From: Venturia oleaginea | Taxonomy: Eukaryota > Ascomycota > Dothideomycetes > Venturiales > Venturiaceae | Assembly (NCBI GenBank): GCA_013176395.1 | Contig: JABMLP010000015.1 | Span: 1,116,001 to 1,180,000, forward strand | Reading direction: 5' to 3' | DNA length: 64,000 nt | Shown here: positions 1-11,775 of the stretch, in pieces | Layout of the letters: each line of letters starts with the position of its first letter | Numbering within the stretch: the stretch's first letter is position 1 | Made by a program: the position numbers and the translations under genes | Notes under the pieces: generated by a model | The model's database searches: none | What the model was told of the DNA's origin: nothing | The model's input: only the letters and a program-made list of their open reading frames with translations

Positions 1-183
1 TGACGTCAATCAAGTAGATGATAGGCAATTTCCAGATGTAGTGATGGGGGAACAGGAGCCTGGAAAACGACCACCTGCAGCGAGTCGAGATATTCGCCCG
101 GAACAACGGGCTAACTTCGGCACTGTATCCACTTAGTTTCGATTTGTCCGACCACCTTCGTCCTTGCGACTCTCTTCCAGTAA

Positions 184-1085
184 CATGTCCATCCGTCCTG
201 CTCGTTATGAAGACCTCGATGGGATTGCAGATATTCTGACCGCTCACTTCTGGAATGGCGACATAGTAGGTCGCTTCATGCACCCCTATCGTGCTCAGTA
301 ACCCGGAGACTTCGACGAGTGGTGGAAGTCTAGGTTTGCGCTCTGGAGAGTCCATGGCACGAGTGCAGAGAAGGGAAGGTTGTGGGCGCTCGATCCGTGT
401 AAGTGCTTTTCATATTGCTCTATCACCTGTGTCAACAATTCATCATTGTAATGGATGGATGCTATTTGAATTTTCGAGCCTCGGTGGCTGTACAGGTTTT
501 CTCAATTTCAAGATCAATTGCAAAGAGTTTCTGGAGTTTCAACTCTTCAAAGTACCGGAAGTTTATCGCAATCGATATTGATTCGGAAGTGATGTTTGAA
601 GTAAATTATCCTTCGCAAAGCTTCTCCAACTTCTTGGTATGGCCGTGTACAGTACTGTCTGTACGCACATTTTGAACCTCTAGGCAGATTGTCAATGCCG
701 AGGGCCAATTTTCATAATGCTCTAAGCAGTTTGATTTGGCCAAATCAATTCGTAGACCCAACAGCAATTCACGCTTTCCAACAAACAGCTCCTTTACATA
801 AATACCACCGGACAGGACTGCGCTCGAATGGCTGGGAGTTCGATATCTTGGCTGTTCACCCGAATTGTCAAGACCATGGATACAAACATGCTGATAACTT
901 GGAGCCTTGTTTAGGCCAGAGAAGAGCAAGTTCCTGCAGTGTTATTTAGTGCCAAAGGAAAGGCCAGGTTCTATCTCAGGTGCGGTATCGACAACCCTGG
1001 AATCGTTAGGAATATTTATGAACGAGAGGGCAACACTTTGGTCAGCAAAATTGAAGGAGTAATCTTGTGCCAGGATCCGCTATGA
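184..1085 (+). pseudogene. GNAT-family N-acetyltransferase pseudogene
   Basis: The first codons read MSIRPARYEDLDGIADIL, the usual start of a fungal GNAT acetyltransferase (acetyl-CoA to an amine). A TAA stop at about 298-300 interrupts the frame directly after HPYRAQ, and the same frame then continues with a plausible PGDFDEWWKSRF segment up to a GTAAGT donor near 399. Further pieces follow: WPNQFVDPTAIHAF and NGWEFDILAVHPNCQDHGY (about 730-880), which match the family's 'PD..GxG' acetyl-CoA region but in degenerate form. A frameshift near 900 leads into AREEQVPAVLFSAKG (about 920-965) and a C-terminal end at TGA 1083-1085. Stop, frameshift and loss of the glycine-rich loop mean it cannot make the enzyme. 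The family call rests on order and spacing of these motifs; the exact intron limits are uncertain. Confidence 0.75.
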
Positions 1086-2059
1086 CGAAATCGAAAATCC
1101 CACAAAGAGGTGATCCAGAGTGGAAATTTCTGATGTTCTGCTAGTGAGCCTCCTCAAACTGCCGAGCTGCTTACACCAAGTTAGTTCACATTGATAACAG
1201 CCACCGGGACTTGAACCTTACGAGACGCGTCTAGATGATTGATTTTCCCACGAATGATGCCGATAATCACTAGCCATATTCAATCGCGGCACCACGGTAG
1301 GCCTGCCATTCATGTCCCTCCCTCTCGCTAAACTAAATAGTCCTTAATTGAGTCAATGCCGTCACAGTGAGGGCAATATACCAGCCACCTTGCGAGGTGG
1401 ACCTACTCTAACTGGTCACTCAAAGGTCCTGCCAAGCTCTGAACTGTTTAACCTTTTGTTGCCCTCGCTATGGCATTTGAAGGTTCTTTCCGCTGGTCTC
1501 CTTACACAATCTTCTCGCCGTCGATTATCATCGAGCAGATTTCTGGATCCGATCGAGTGAGACCTGTCTTTATCTTTGGTTCGTTCGATTTTTTACAATT
1601 CGTCGACTTTAAGGATATTAGGGAGATCAAATTGAAGACTGTCGAATAGGAGGAAGGGCTCTTTGTTATTTGTCTAGCGTATTCGCCATGTTTTTGCCGT
1701 TGACGCCCTTGATTAACGGCCTCGAAATAAATCGATTAAGGTCAGGATGATCTGAGTTCACTGGGTCGCTTATGACTGGCGCGTGTTTCCAGGTCACACG
1801 GATTGAGCCAGCCAACCACATTGTTCAACACTTACAAGATCTATGCGGAGTCAGGCTGAGACTATAACACACCTCTATCCCTACAGTATCCATGGAACTG
1901 TTCTTCCACAACACACTAACCAGAGTCCTATACGAATGTCTCATATCTTCTCCCTTTCTCGAATCGACTTTTTATCTTGTCAAAGTGTTACCCACTACTT
2001 TCTCAAATCATTTCAATACACAGCCTCTTCCCCTACACACTTCATCATCAATCGCAATC
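1086..2059. other. Gene-free stretch
   Basis: Only short frames without recognisable motifs lie here. Bases near 1200-1215 resemble a reversed tRNA T-arm, but no paired stems can be built around them. The last few hundred bases are pyrimidine-rich leader in front of the permease relic and probably held its promoter. Confidence 0.5.
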
Positions 2060-3923
2060 ATGGCTTCCGAGAACGAGTCAAAGACTGAAACTCGGGTCAT
2101 GATCGATGCTATTACCGACAATCATGGCGTCTCCGATGCTCCTGAGATGATTGGCACCATCCGAGACCAGAAAGACGTGTACCGCATGAACAAGGTCCAA
2201 CTGTTGAGGGTAAGTTGGGAATTAGCCGAAGATGTTCAAGTGCCTTGACTAAACTTTGCAGCGCAATTTCTCGTTCTGGTCCATATTTGGATTCTCAATG
2301 ATTCTGCTAAGCACATGGGAGACTCAGCTAGGGTAAGTTAAGATGCAACCCCGATACACGGTTCGTTCGCTTATATTATGTACAGAGTCGCCACCCAAGG
2401 TCTCATAAATGGAGGTAGCGCTGGTCTTGTCATCATGTACCTCATCGTCTTCGCTGGAATGATGACGGTTGTCTTATCAATGGCTGAAATGGCCTCTGAC
2501 CATCTGTATCTTAATCAACGTTTACTAAATCTAAACCAGGGCACCCACGGCTGGAGGCCAGTATCATTGGTAAGGAAAAGCCTATAGTAGTGATTCAAGC
2601 TTCCTAACCTATTTTAGGGTCTCCGAATTTGCACCTCTACGATATCGGAGTTTGCTCAGCTATATGGTCGGCTGGCTTTGTGTTCTAGGCTGGCAGTCTG
2701 GAGCAGTGGGACAGGCATTCTTGGCTGGATCAGAAATCGAAGGTCTCTTGATTCTAAACCACCCGAAACATACATATGGCCGCACGCATGGAACTGGACT
2801 GGTAATTGGTGTCGCTGCCATCTGTGGCCTCTTCAACATATTGTTGGCTCACCGACTCCCAGCCGTAGAGAAAGGCGCATTGTTCCTTCACATCGCCGGC
2901 TTCTTCGGTATCATGACCCCACTTCTTGCTCTGGCGCCAAAGAAGACTTCTCGCGACGTTTTTACGACCTTCCACAACAATGGATGGAGCAGCAATGGTG
3001 TATCTTGCCTCGTCGGGATGTTCGTCCCAGTTTCCTTCTCTTAGGTGCGGATGCAGCAACACACATGTCTGAAGAGGTGAAGGATGCTTCAAGGACTTTG
3101 CCCAAAGCCATGATTTCTAGCCTCGCGATCAACGGTGCCATGGGCTTTGGCATGCTCCTCACATTTTTGTTTTGCGTCGGCGAAATGGATGCTGCTTAGC
3201 ACTCCAACTGTTTCGCGTTCATCGAGGTGTTCTCAAGTGGTACCAAGTCTACGGCTGCGGCTACCGGAATGACATCAATTATGATCGTCCTCTCAACTCT
3301 CGGCTGTATCACCAATATGGCCAGCGCTTCCCGTCAGCTCTTCTCCTTTGCTTGAGATAATGCCGTACCCTTTCCCCAGTTTTTTGCTCATGTAAGTTGT
3401 CTGCCTATTGTACGTAGGCGTCCTTTACTAACCAATTCCAAGGTGCCAGGAAAGTGGCAGATTCCGCTCGTCAGTATAATCACCACTGTCTCGATTTCAG
3501 TCTTACTCTCCCTGATTAACATTGGCTCAAGCATCGCGTTCAATCAGATTTGCTCACTAGGCCTCAACGCCTTGATGACATCTTACTTCATCTCCATCTC
3601 CTGTGTTGCCCTCAAGCGGTGGCGTAATGAGCCTCTACTCAAGCGGCGCTTCGATCTCGGACGATGGGGCCTAGCCATCAACATTACTTCGATGTTGTTC
3701 TTGGCGCTGGTCTTTGTCGTGTGGTAAGTAAACCCTGTTTTCTTGGTGGTGGCACAGAGTAGCTAACGAAGCCAGCTTCTTCCCACCAAAGCCAGATCCA
3801 GCCCTGGCTGACATGAATTGGACAATCTTGATCTATGGTGCCGTTGTCCTTTTTGCCCTTGTCTGGTTCGCGATCAAGGCGCGGAAAGTTTATGTTGGGC
3901 CTATTGCATATGTTCGCACATGA
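2060..3923 (+). pseudogene. APC/GABA-type amino-acid permease pseudogene
   Basis: The start codon ATG 2060 opens MASENESKTETRV; splicing at GTAAGT sites (2210, 2333, 2570) and near 3386 and 3722 yields the conserved order RNFSFWSIFGFSMI, ATQGLINGGSAGLV, APTAGGQYHW, VSEFAPLRYRSLLSYMVG, GADAATHMSEEVKDASRTLP, and the C-terminal RKVYVGPIAYVR ending at TGA 3921-3923. This is the fungal GABA/choline permease layout, about 12 membrane segments. Three lesions are visible: a one-base frameshift at about 3030-3042 (frame runs into TAG 3042-3044 while the homologous frame resumes one base off), TAG at 3197-3199 after GEMDAA, and TGA at 3353-3355 where family members have Arg (QLFSFA-stop-DN). The second intron would be only 34 nt (2506-2539), perhaps another defect. 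The gene is dead but recently so, since the flanking sequence is still easily aligned by eye. Confidence 0.88.
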
Positions 3924-5329
3924 ATTTGAGTTGAAGAGGTTGCAATTTTTGCTTTCTGGATGTTCATGAAGGATAGGGTTTACGTTTGGTGCCTTTGGAA
4001 TGAATATGTACCTTGAAGATTAATCAACTTTCCTTTCTTCGAACATCGTGTATAGCTTGGAAAGCCGGCCTGGGAATAGGACTGCCGAGTTAGCACATGA
4101 ATTTGAAAGATAATTCATTTTGAGGCGGTCCTGGGAGTTACGGAGTAGTATCGTCCGAGTCTCCGGGATCAATGTCAAGCACTCTTCCGTTAGTGTGCTG
4201 TTTCGACAAGCTTGCGAATCGGCCCTTGGTAGTTCTAGCGAGTTTCCTCCCGTGTCCGACCTCAGCAAACCATCACCTATTAGTAATGACTCGCAATTGG
4301 TGGGCCCCCAGCTGTATTCTGTCATTTAAACCAACCTTCGTATTGCTGCAAAAATAACAATCCCCCGCTCTCTTCCATCGCAGCCCGAGAGGTTCCATGC
4401 CTTCCCTCCCATACGATCCCGTTACATGTCACTCCCGGAGCCATACCACTGAGAACCAACGGTCATGAATATGGAATCGGGATCCATGAGTACATGCGGG
4501 AAGAGAAGGCAATTGCGTAGACACATTGTTCGAAGGAATGGCTCGACGTCTGGCATAGATAGTCGACATACGACGACATGTGAGCAAATCGACACTTCAT
4601 CATGAGCAATACAGGATTGAAGACAGGTATGTGAGGAGGCCAATTGATGCATAGGTGAAGAAATATGACGGGGTTTCTCATCAGTGCGGATGCACTAGTT
4701 CTATCATCTGTAAATAATCTAGAGCGACAGGTTTGTCATATCGTAGGCCCTTCTTGATGGTACACGTTGGAGGTGTCACGTTCCGTATCATACAGCTGTA
4801 TCAAATAACAATCATGCGGACAACCTCTGGTCAAGAAAGCACAAACTCACTCATGTTTCAAGCAAGCAGCGTGAACCTCATATTCCAGTCTTCAGGGCGC
4901 CTCGCAGTACAGCAGCTACCAGCAACGGCGGCGACGACTTCGAGTCTTAAATTTCAAAAAAAAATTGTTGCATTATCCGCATCCTGAAGGGATTGTCCAC
5001 CCAACCATACTCTATACCATGGGTAAGAGGATGAGGAAGTGGTTCTGTTAGAGCAAAGGTACTCGAGGTCAGAGTTAAGGGAGAGAGCCCCGAGTAATGG
5101 AATCGAAGGTGCAACTATTTCACCTGGAATGTTTGTCGGTAGGTTCACAGGCCGGCCATCATTTCATCTTTTTTCTACCTTCCTAGTAAGCAAAGCTACG
5201 TCTTTGCTAGCGCATCTCATCTAGGGTTGATATTGCTAGCGAAAGAGATGAAGTCAAAAGTGAACTCGCTTCAGGAACTGTACGAAACTACGGTCCTAAT
5301 CTCAGCTAGCCCTCGACTCTCTCCCAATC
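3924..5329. other. Gene-free stretch, 1.4 kb
   Basis: No frame with family motifs or convincing splice structure on either strand. An A-rich tract lies at about 4950-4965. It separates the dead permease from the 3' end of the minus-strand transporter. Confidence 0.5.
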
Positions 5330-6918
5330 TTATTCCTCTGTTTCCCTTTCTGATCCTTCTAGACTGCCACCAAAAGTTGCCTTCCTCTCTTCATCTAACT
5401 GATCGAATTTGCGTACCACCTGCAGGGTTGCATAATACCCAAATGGCAGCGCAAAGAACCAAAGTCCAAAGTTGATACTGGCTGTAGCAATCAATATAGT
5501 CGGTACAGCCTGAACTCCAAATCCCACAGCCACCCCAGCCGTCTCGATCCCTCGAAGTAAAGATGAATATCGTATTTGATCTCCAGGTGAGTCTGAGAGA
5601 TTTCCAATACACCAATAAATGTAGTTTTCCACGAGCCCGAGACTGATGCGTTCGAAGAGGTATAGACCAAACCCGCGCCCAAATGCAGATTGGTTCTTGA
5701 AATCTAGGACGGGCTTTGTGTGACGGTACTCGTTTTGGATGATGACTGCCCAGATCCAGGTTGCACTGTTCAAAGCGGCGATGATGGCATAGGTGACGAC
5801 AGCCCTTGTTTGAAGTTTTCTTGCCCATGGAAGATCAACTAATGACCCGCCAAGCCATGTTGCCATTGTGCCTACTACGGCTGACATAAAACTACCGAGA
5901 GCGCGAGAGCGGACGGTGAAATAGGTTGCGAGGTAAGTCCCAGGATAAGCCTGGATCCAGCCAAAATACCAAAACAACGGTGTCAACAATAGGATTGGTT
6001 TGCTTTTCGCCAGTTTCCACGATTCGTGCAATTCAACTCGCGGAGATATGCCGCGAGGTGCGGAGACCTCTGTGCCATCGTCTCTCACCACCTGGTTAGG
6101 GTTAGAGAGGAAAAGACCGAAAAAGAATCCGAGACATTGGATAGCGATGAAGCCCAGGTAGGTCTGGTAGCCAACTTTGCCAACTTTGTTGGAATTGACA
6201 TTGATGCCGAGGGATATCGCACCACCGACTATGTTTCCGAAGTTGCGGAATGTGAACCATGTTGCGATGTATCGACCTCGTTTGTGCTGCTCGGGATATC
6301 CAGTTGCAATCGCGCCTTGTTGGGAGTCAGTATTATGCTGTTGGTCGGGGACTACATCGTATAGGCTTGGATATCGATGCAAAAGCGGTACAAAATTTCA
6401 ATGTCATCGTTGAAAGGTCGGGAATGGACGACTCAATAGTGTTGGAGAAGAAATAACACACCTTCAACACTCCAGAAAAATCCAGCACTAATCCCACAAG
6501 CTACAGCCCCAACGTACACAAACCAGATAACTCCAAATCGATTATTTGTATACAACCCAGCGGCATAAAGCGGATAGCCGAGAGAGCCGATGGCCAAAGT
6601 CCATCGAAATCCAATAAGATTGGTCATCCAAGGACCAGCGAAACATGTGATGGTCATAAAGGCGTAAAGAAGTGCGTTGGCGGCATTGACGAGATTGGGG
6701 CTTTGCGAGCCACCAACTCCGAGACCGTTCATAGCGCTCCAGATTCCAGGGGCGCAGAAAGCGCATAGTCCAACAACGAGGATCTGGAAAAGTGTGCTTC
6801 GAAAGAAACGAGGTTTTTGATGTGGTGTGGGCTGTTGTATGGTGGTTGCTGATGGGTTCTCAAGCTCTTCGCTGCCGATTGCGAGGCGCTCCTTGGAGCC
6901 TGGGGGAGGATATGCCAT
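5330..6918 (-). CDS. UNC93-like MFS membrane protein (DUF895 type)
   Basis: Two exons, 6918-6462 and 6315-5330, join across a 146-bp intron (GTGTGT donor, AACAAG acceptor) to give 480 residues. The N terminus is a ~40-residue polar tail; the first membrane segments carry FRSTLFQILVVGLCAFCAPG and GLGVGG, typical of fungal UNC93-like proteins. Splicing restores WSVEGAIATGYPEQHKRGRY, the conserved loop of this family, followed by TWFTFRNFGNIVGG and about seven more membrane segments. The C terminus is acidic and cytosolic. UNC93-like proteins are MFS relatives at the plasma membrane or vacuole whose substrate in fungi is unknown. The gene is divergent from the TauD-like dioxygenase, 538 bp apart. 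Open throughout; family call good, function unknown. Confidence 0.85.
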
Positions 6919-7456
6919 GCCGGCGTCTGCTTCTCAACGTTTTGGTTCGGTATCGAAGAGTTCCTGATAGTTTTTGAATCTGAAGCTGATAGGGAATTCA
7001 AGAAATAAGAAGTATTTTAGCTCTCGGAATAGCAGAATTGATACAACTTGATAAGTACAGACGCTGCAGGAAGATCACTTCCGTTGTTGTACATTGGCGC
7101 GCGTAACATGATTGGAGTCCTGTCGCGTACAAGCACGCGAAAGGTCAACATGGTCCACTCCGAGCACGCGAGAAGGATATTGTTGCTTGGGATCACCGCG
7201 TCGATTAGTTCTTGGGTCGGGATCTTGATCCGAGACTGAAATTATGCCTGTACTTGAAGCGATAGCGAATCCATAAGGCTGGAAGTGATAGCATATCAGC
7301 CAATTAGCGCTGAGCTCGCAATCTTAGCGTCTATGAGATGATGCCTATTACTCGGAGTATGTCAGCAGTACCAGTAAATCTCAACATGAAGAACCACTCC
7401 GTTGTTCTCTAGATACGAGACAGCGCTCAACCCCACCAGCCAAAATTTACTTTGCT
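6919..7456. promoter_or_regulatory. Shared upstream region of a divergent gene pair
   Basis: This 538-bp spacer lies between the start codons of the UNC93-like transporter (minus) and the TauD-like dioxygenase (plus), so it must contain both promoters. No TATA box or binding site stands out to me. Confidence 0.5.
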
Positions 7457-8629
7457 ATGGCTACTTCAGTTGAAAAGCACAGAGACGACACGATCCATCC
7501 TGGCCATGCATCGCCTGCCATCATCTTCGAGCCATTCACATTGCCACCAAGTAGCCAACGTGAGCTTGGTGCACCCTTCCCAAAAGGCACAGTGACTCCA
7601 TTGGCCTTGCGTCCTTCTGCGCACGAGAACGTCAAGGTCGAACTTGACGCAGTAGTCAAGACGATCAAATCTCTCCAGTCTCAAGGTGGAGTGCTCACAA
7701 AGAAGCTCGCGGAGCATGGAACACTTCTCTTCAGGGGTCTTCCAATCAACAACGCTGAGGACTTCAGCAAATTCGCCCATGCCTTCGGTTACAAACCCCA
7801 TGAAATCATCGGGATAGTGGTTGACAGACCATTACTTGCGCCCAATGTCGCGCCGGCAAATGAGTCTCCCAAAGAAGTCCTGATATACAACCACAATGAG
7901 TCGCCACAGGTACCGCATGCTCCAGAGTACATCTTCTTCTATGGCCACAAAGCTCCTGCTGAGGGTGGAGAGACTCCAATTTCTTCCTCGTTGGAGCTCT
8001 TTTACAGGGCTCAGAAGGAGATGCCTGAATTCATCGCAGAGTTGGCCGAGAAGGGCATATTGAGCAAAGTGATGTACAAGATTGATGCTCAATACAAAGG
8101 TGGCTCGACCCTGAAACAAGCTTTTGGGAAGGAAATCCAAGATGGCGATGACGAAGTAACTAGGCGTGCTAAGATCGAGGCACAAATCTTGCGTTATGGT
8201 CGGGGGAAGCATACGACATGGGAATGGACAGACGACGGTCTCATCTTAACCCATAGACTGCCTGCAATCCGCGCACAACCTCGCACTAATTTTCCAACGC
8301 TGTTCACCGGTCTCGCAGCATACCACAAGAACGCTCAGAGCAACGGCGCAAGGAAGAACCCCACGCTTCAGCTATTTGGAGATGGGACACCGATCCCAGA
8401 CAAGTATCTTGCCCATCTCGCTAAGATCACGGATGAGATCCGTGTCCTGCATAAGTGGCAGAAAGGTGACGTGCTTGTGTATGATAATGTAATTGCGCAG
8501 CATGGACGACAACCGTGGGAGGGAGAGCAGGAGGATCGCGTCGTGCTTGCTAGCTTGTTCGATGGAGAGGTTCCTGGGGCGTATGGGGAGGGTGACTGGG
8601 TACAAGTCGTTCAAGCTCTTGATGGCTGA
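7457..8629 (+). CDS. TauD/TfdA-like Fe(II)/2-oxoglutarate dioxygenase
   Basis: An intronless 390-residue frame. TauD-family enzymes oxidise a small substrate (taurine, other sulfonates, clavaminate-like compounds) using Fe(II), oxygen and 2-oxoglutarate. The iron-binding facial triad is visible as H146-N-E148 (in YNHNESPQVP) and the distal H349 (AQHGRQPW); R361 (EDRVVLASLFDG) is placed to bind 2-oxoglutarate. The acidic ligand is Glu instead of the more common Asp, which occurs in fungal members. Residues 80-115 (LAEHGTLLFRGLPI) form the usual first strand of the double-stranded beta helix. There is no signal peptide, so it should be cytosolic. Length fits the fungal family. The exact substrate cannot be read from sequence. 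Confidence 0.88.
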   Translation: MATSVEKHRDDTIHPGHASPAIIFEPFTLPPSSQRELGAPFPKGTVTPLALRPSAHENVKVELDAVVKTIKSLQSQGGVLTKKLAEHGTLLFRGLPINNAEDFSKFAHAFGYKPHEIIGIVVDRPLLAPNVAPANESPKEVLIYNHNESPQVPHAPEYIFFYGHKAPAEGGETPISSSLELFYRAQKEMPEFIAELAEKGILSKVMYKIDAQYKGGSTLKQAFGKEIQDGDDEVTRRAKIEAQILRYGRGKHTTWEWTDDGLILTHRLPAIRAQPRTNFPTLFTGLAAYHKNAQSNGARKNPTLQLFGDGTPIPDKYLAHLAKITDEIRVLHKWQKGDVLVYDNVIAQHGRQPWEGEQEDRVVLASLFDGEVPGAYGEGDWVQVVQALDG

Positions 8630-9979
8630 AGTGTTGATGAGTCAACTGAACTCAAGAAGGTAGTCAGATGGATTTGAAGAGCAAAAGGAAGCAGTGAAAA
8701 CCTGATTGGTCGAAATATTACAATTTCTCCAGCCGAGGATACCAACGGCGTGACAAACAGGCCGCGACAATGCAGCCAATGAGGAGAGTGATTACTAATG
8801 AGCTAGCTCGAAGAGATCTAGCTGGTTCCAGACATTTAGACGCTGCAGAATCAACGGCCACCTGCATGCAACACCAACGGCCTCATTCATCCCTGGTCTC
8901 TAACCTGAGCTTGTTCCTCTCTAATCTAAGCTTTTTCCTCATCCTCCAAAGCTTCTGAGGCTCTTGACACTGCACGTATTTGGGCAAGCGTCAGTTTGCA
9001 GGGCTGGCCGACGTTCTCCCCTATCTTACTTATGCTGACAAGCATGGTCACACTCGAAGAGCAGTGTCCTCATGGAATTCTCCGCCCTTGGTCCAACTTA
9101 CGAGCAAGCAGCTGAAATATTTGCCGGGATATTGTCACTACTTGGCTCTTTTCGGTACTGACGAGTAGGAGTGTTGGCCATCTTGAGCGTACTCCATACC
9201 ATGTTCTTGGTTGGATCTCTCGAACGAGGCAGGTATTCTGAGGCCACCCTCACGTCACAGGAGATGTGACATTCTAGTCGTCCATCCGATTCAAACCTAC
9301 CTGCATAAGGATTTCTAACCGAGCAATCAAGCTCAATCTAGGAGGTAGTCTTGTCAATTCAACGCCATCAAATTGAATCGCCTCTCGCACCCCTGAACAC
9401 ACTCGACAAAAACCCCACACTCTCTGCCAACACTTTCCAGCCCATTGGGTTGCTGTTCAAGGGTCTAAGATCGCTGATCGTGATCTGAAGTTCAGACTTG
9501 CTCAACTTGCTCAAATTCCCAGCTTGTACTTCCACTGCGCGTCGCTCTCAGCCTTCAACTTCACGTCGAGGTCGCTTTCCCGTCTCATGTACTGTACTGG
9601 TGGCGGCGCTACTTCGTATTGTCTCTCTCCAATGGCGCCAAACGAGGCACTGGGCTGAGCGAGTGAGCGAGCGAAAAAGGAAGGGCGCGATGCATGAGCG
9701 TCCTTCAGCCAGTGGTGCTTCAGTCTCTCCTGTGGCTTTTGGTGTCTAAACTTATCCCTTCCTCGCTGACACCTGGTCCATCCCTAACTGTTTACAGTCT
9801 GCTTATCTGCCTTCTAGTAGTCTCTTCATTTGTTCTTCAGCAACTTTCCCTCATTTTTGCTACTCCTTTGCAGCTCGCTGCGTCCTTTCGTTAATCGAGC
9901 CCACAGTCATTCCCTGTTAATTATTCTTGCAGTTCAAACATTTGTCTATCTTACTAATCATCACGATCAATCTATCATA
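8630..9979. other. Gene-free stretch, 1.35 kb
   Basis: No recognisable coding sequence. From about 9700 the plus strand becomes strongly T/C-rich (CTTCCTCGCTG, TCTTCATTTG), as in fungal core promoters, and leads into the peroxidase start; this part is its likely promoter and leader. Confidence 0.5.
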
Positions 9980-11775
9980 ATGAGGTTTACAACTACTGCT
10001 CTCAGCGCAATGCTGAGTGTCTCCGTAATGACTTACCCTGGCACGGGTGGTGACGCTGGTGCTTTTCACAAGCGCATGGCTGAAGTGTCTACCGAAGAGA
10101 AAAGAGACTTACCAAGTCTCGACAGTGCCAAGTCTCGAGTTGCACAAGAAATCAAAGATTGTTTGAGCACAGCAACATCCTGCGAGGCCTTCACTACTCC
10201 AAAAGTACGGCTGCTAAAACCTCTCCTCCGAAAAGTTACTGATCATATGGCAGACCTATGTTGCACCAGCGCTCGGTAGCACCGAGTGCGCTGCTGATAC
10301 CTGCTGCGTGTGAGACTATGTTACGTCCGAGTTGTTGACTCCCTTCACTGGATGTGATGGACAGTGCAATGAGGCTGCTCGTCAAGCTATTCGTCTTGGA
10401 TTCCACGATGCTGGTGCCTGGTCGCTCACCAGTGGTTTCGGAGGCGCTGACGGCTCTATGCTGATCAGCGGTGACGAGAAGGATCGTGCCGAGAAGGATC
10501 GTGCCGAGAACAACGGAATGAAGGATGTCATCGCCACGCTGCAAACAATGTGGGGTAAATACAAGCCCAATGGTGTTGGTCCTGCTGATCTCGTTCAGCA
10601 TGCTGCTATCGTGGCGTACGTTTTCACAATCTTCGGAAGCTCGTCAAGTCGAGGCTAACAATGTCACTATAGTACCGTTGTCTGCTCTCTTGGTCCCCGT
10701 ACAAGGGCCTTTATTGGTCGCAAGGATGGAGATGGATCATCGCCAGACGGACTTTTGCCAGATGTCCACTCTGATGCCGGCACTCTGATCAAGTTGTTCG
10801 AAGACAAGATCATCTCAGCTTTCGACCTTGCCGCCTTGGTTGGTGCCCATTCCACTTCCGAGCAGGTTGTTGTCGATGCCAAGTTCGCTGGAGCGGCACA
10901 AGATTCTACTCCAGGTATCTGGGATGTTGCTTTCTACTCCGAGACTCCAGATCCAAATGCACCATCTGCTATCTTCAAGTTCCCATCTGATCAGGCTCTT
11001 GCGGCTTACCCAAGGACTAAGCCTTCCTTCGATCTTTTCGGCCAGAATGCCAATGGCCAGACCGCGTGGAACGACGAATTTGCTCGCGCGTACGTCCGCC
11101 TTTCTCTTCTCGGCGTACTAAACATTGATGACCTTATTGGGTGCACAAGTAGGTTTTTAGCCCTCGTAAAAACACGTTTCAATGCTAACACAAATCACAG
11201 AAGTCATGCCATCCCAGATCAACAGCTTCGTAATTGCACCCAACTCTTGCAACCCTAACAAAACCACTTCGTCCTCGTCTTCATCCACTTCCTCCAGCAC
11301 GTCGTCTACTTCCATGTCATCTGCATCTGGCTCCATTTCCCCAAGCAGCTCTGCCTCTAGTGCTCCACACCCAAGTACCAACGGCACTGGAATCTACAGC
11401 TATCCAACATACACAACCTCTTCCACCAAGTACTACTCTATCTCTGCTAAGACGACATCATCATATGTCACCAAGTACACAACATCCACGAAAACGGCCA
11501 CCAAGACGCATACCATCACCGACAAGGGCTCAGTCATCAAGTCTTACGAGACTTACACCACCACTACCGTCTACCCTGTTGTCCCATCCCGTGTTCTCAC
11601 TTACAAGCCAACGGTCACCATCACCAAGACTGTACCCAACCAGAAGTCTTTCTTCGCAGGTCCAAATGGGGAGAGCTATGTTTTCAAGCTGGCCATCACC
11701 GCCGGCCCATCTTACAGCTTGACATACGCATCCTGTAAGCTAAAGACCGTCTATACCACGGTTACCGTGTATTGA
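9980..11775 (+). CDS. Secreted class II-type heme peroxidase with in-frame TGA
   Basis: Exons 9980-10204, 10254-10615, 10673-11148 and 11204-11775 (545 codons) build a fungal class II-type peroxidase, an H2O2-dependent heme enzyme of the cell exterior. A signal peptide opens the protein (MRFTTTALSAMLSVSV). The distal heme pocket Arg/His is in RQAIRLGFHDAGAWS, the proximal His in AALVGAHSTSEQ, and Cys pairs are at TCC and GQCNEA. Codon 95, TGA at 10311-10313, replaces the Trp expected after TCCV in relatives; the frame then continues intact for 450 codons. Either the gene is freshly dead or a longer intron (10205-10331, also in frame) removes the stop together with conserved cysteines. The last ~165 residues are an unusual Ser/Thr/Tyr-rich tail. 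Relatives with such tails are often wall-linked. Confidence 0.75.

Noticed and set aside
1190..1290. tRNA-like sequence on the minus strand (GGTTCAAGTCCC)
   Set aside because: The bases around it cannot form the T-stem or acceptor stem; chance similarity.
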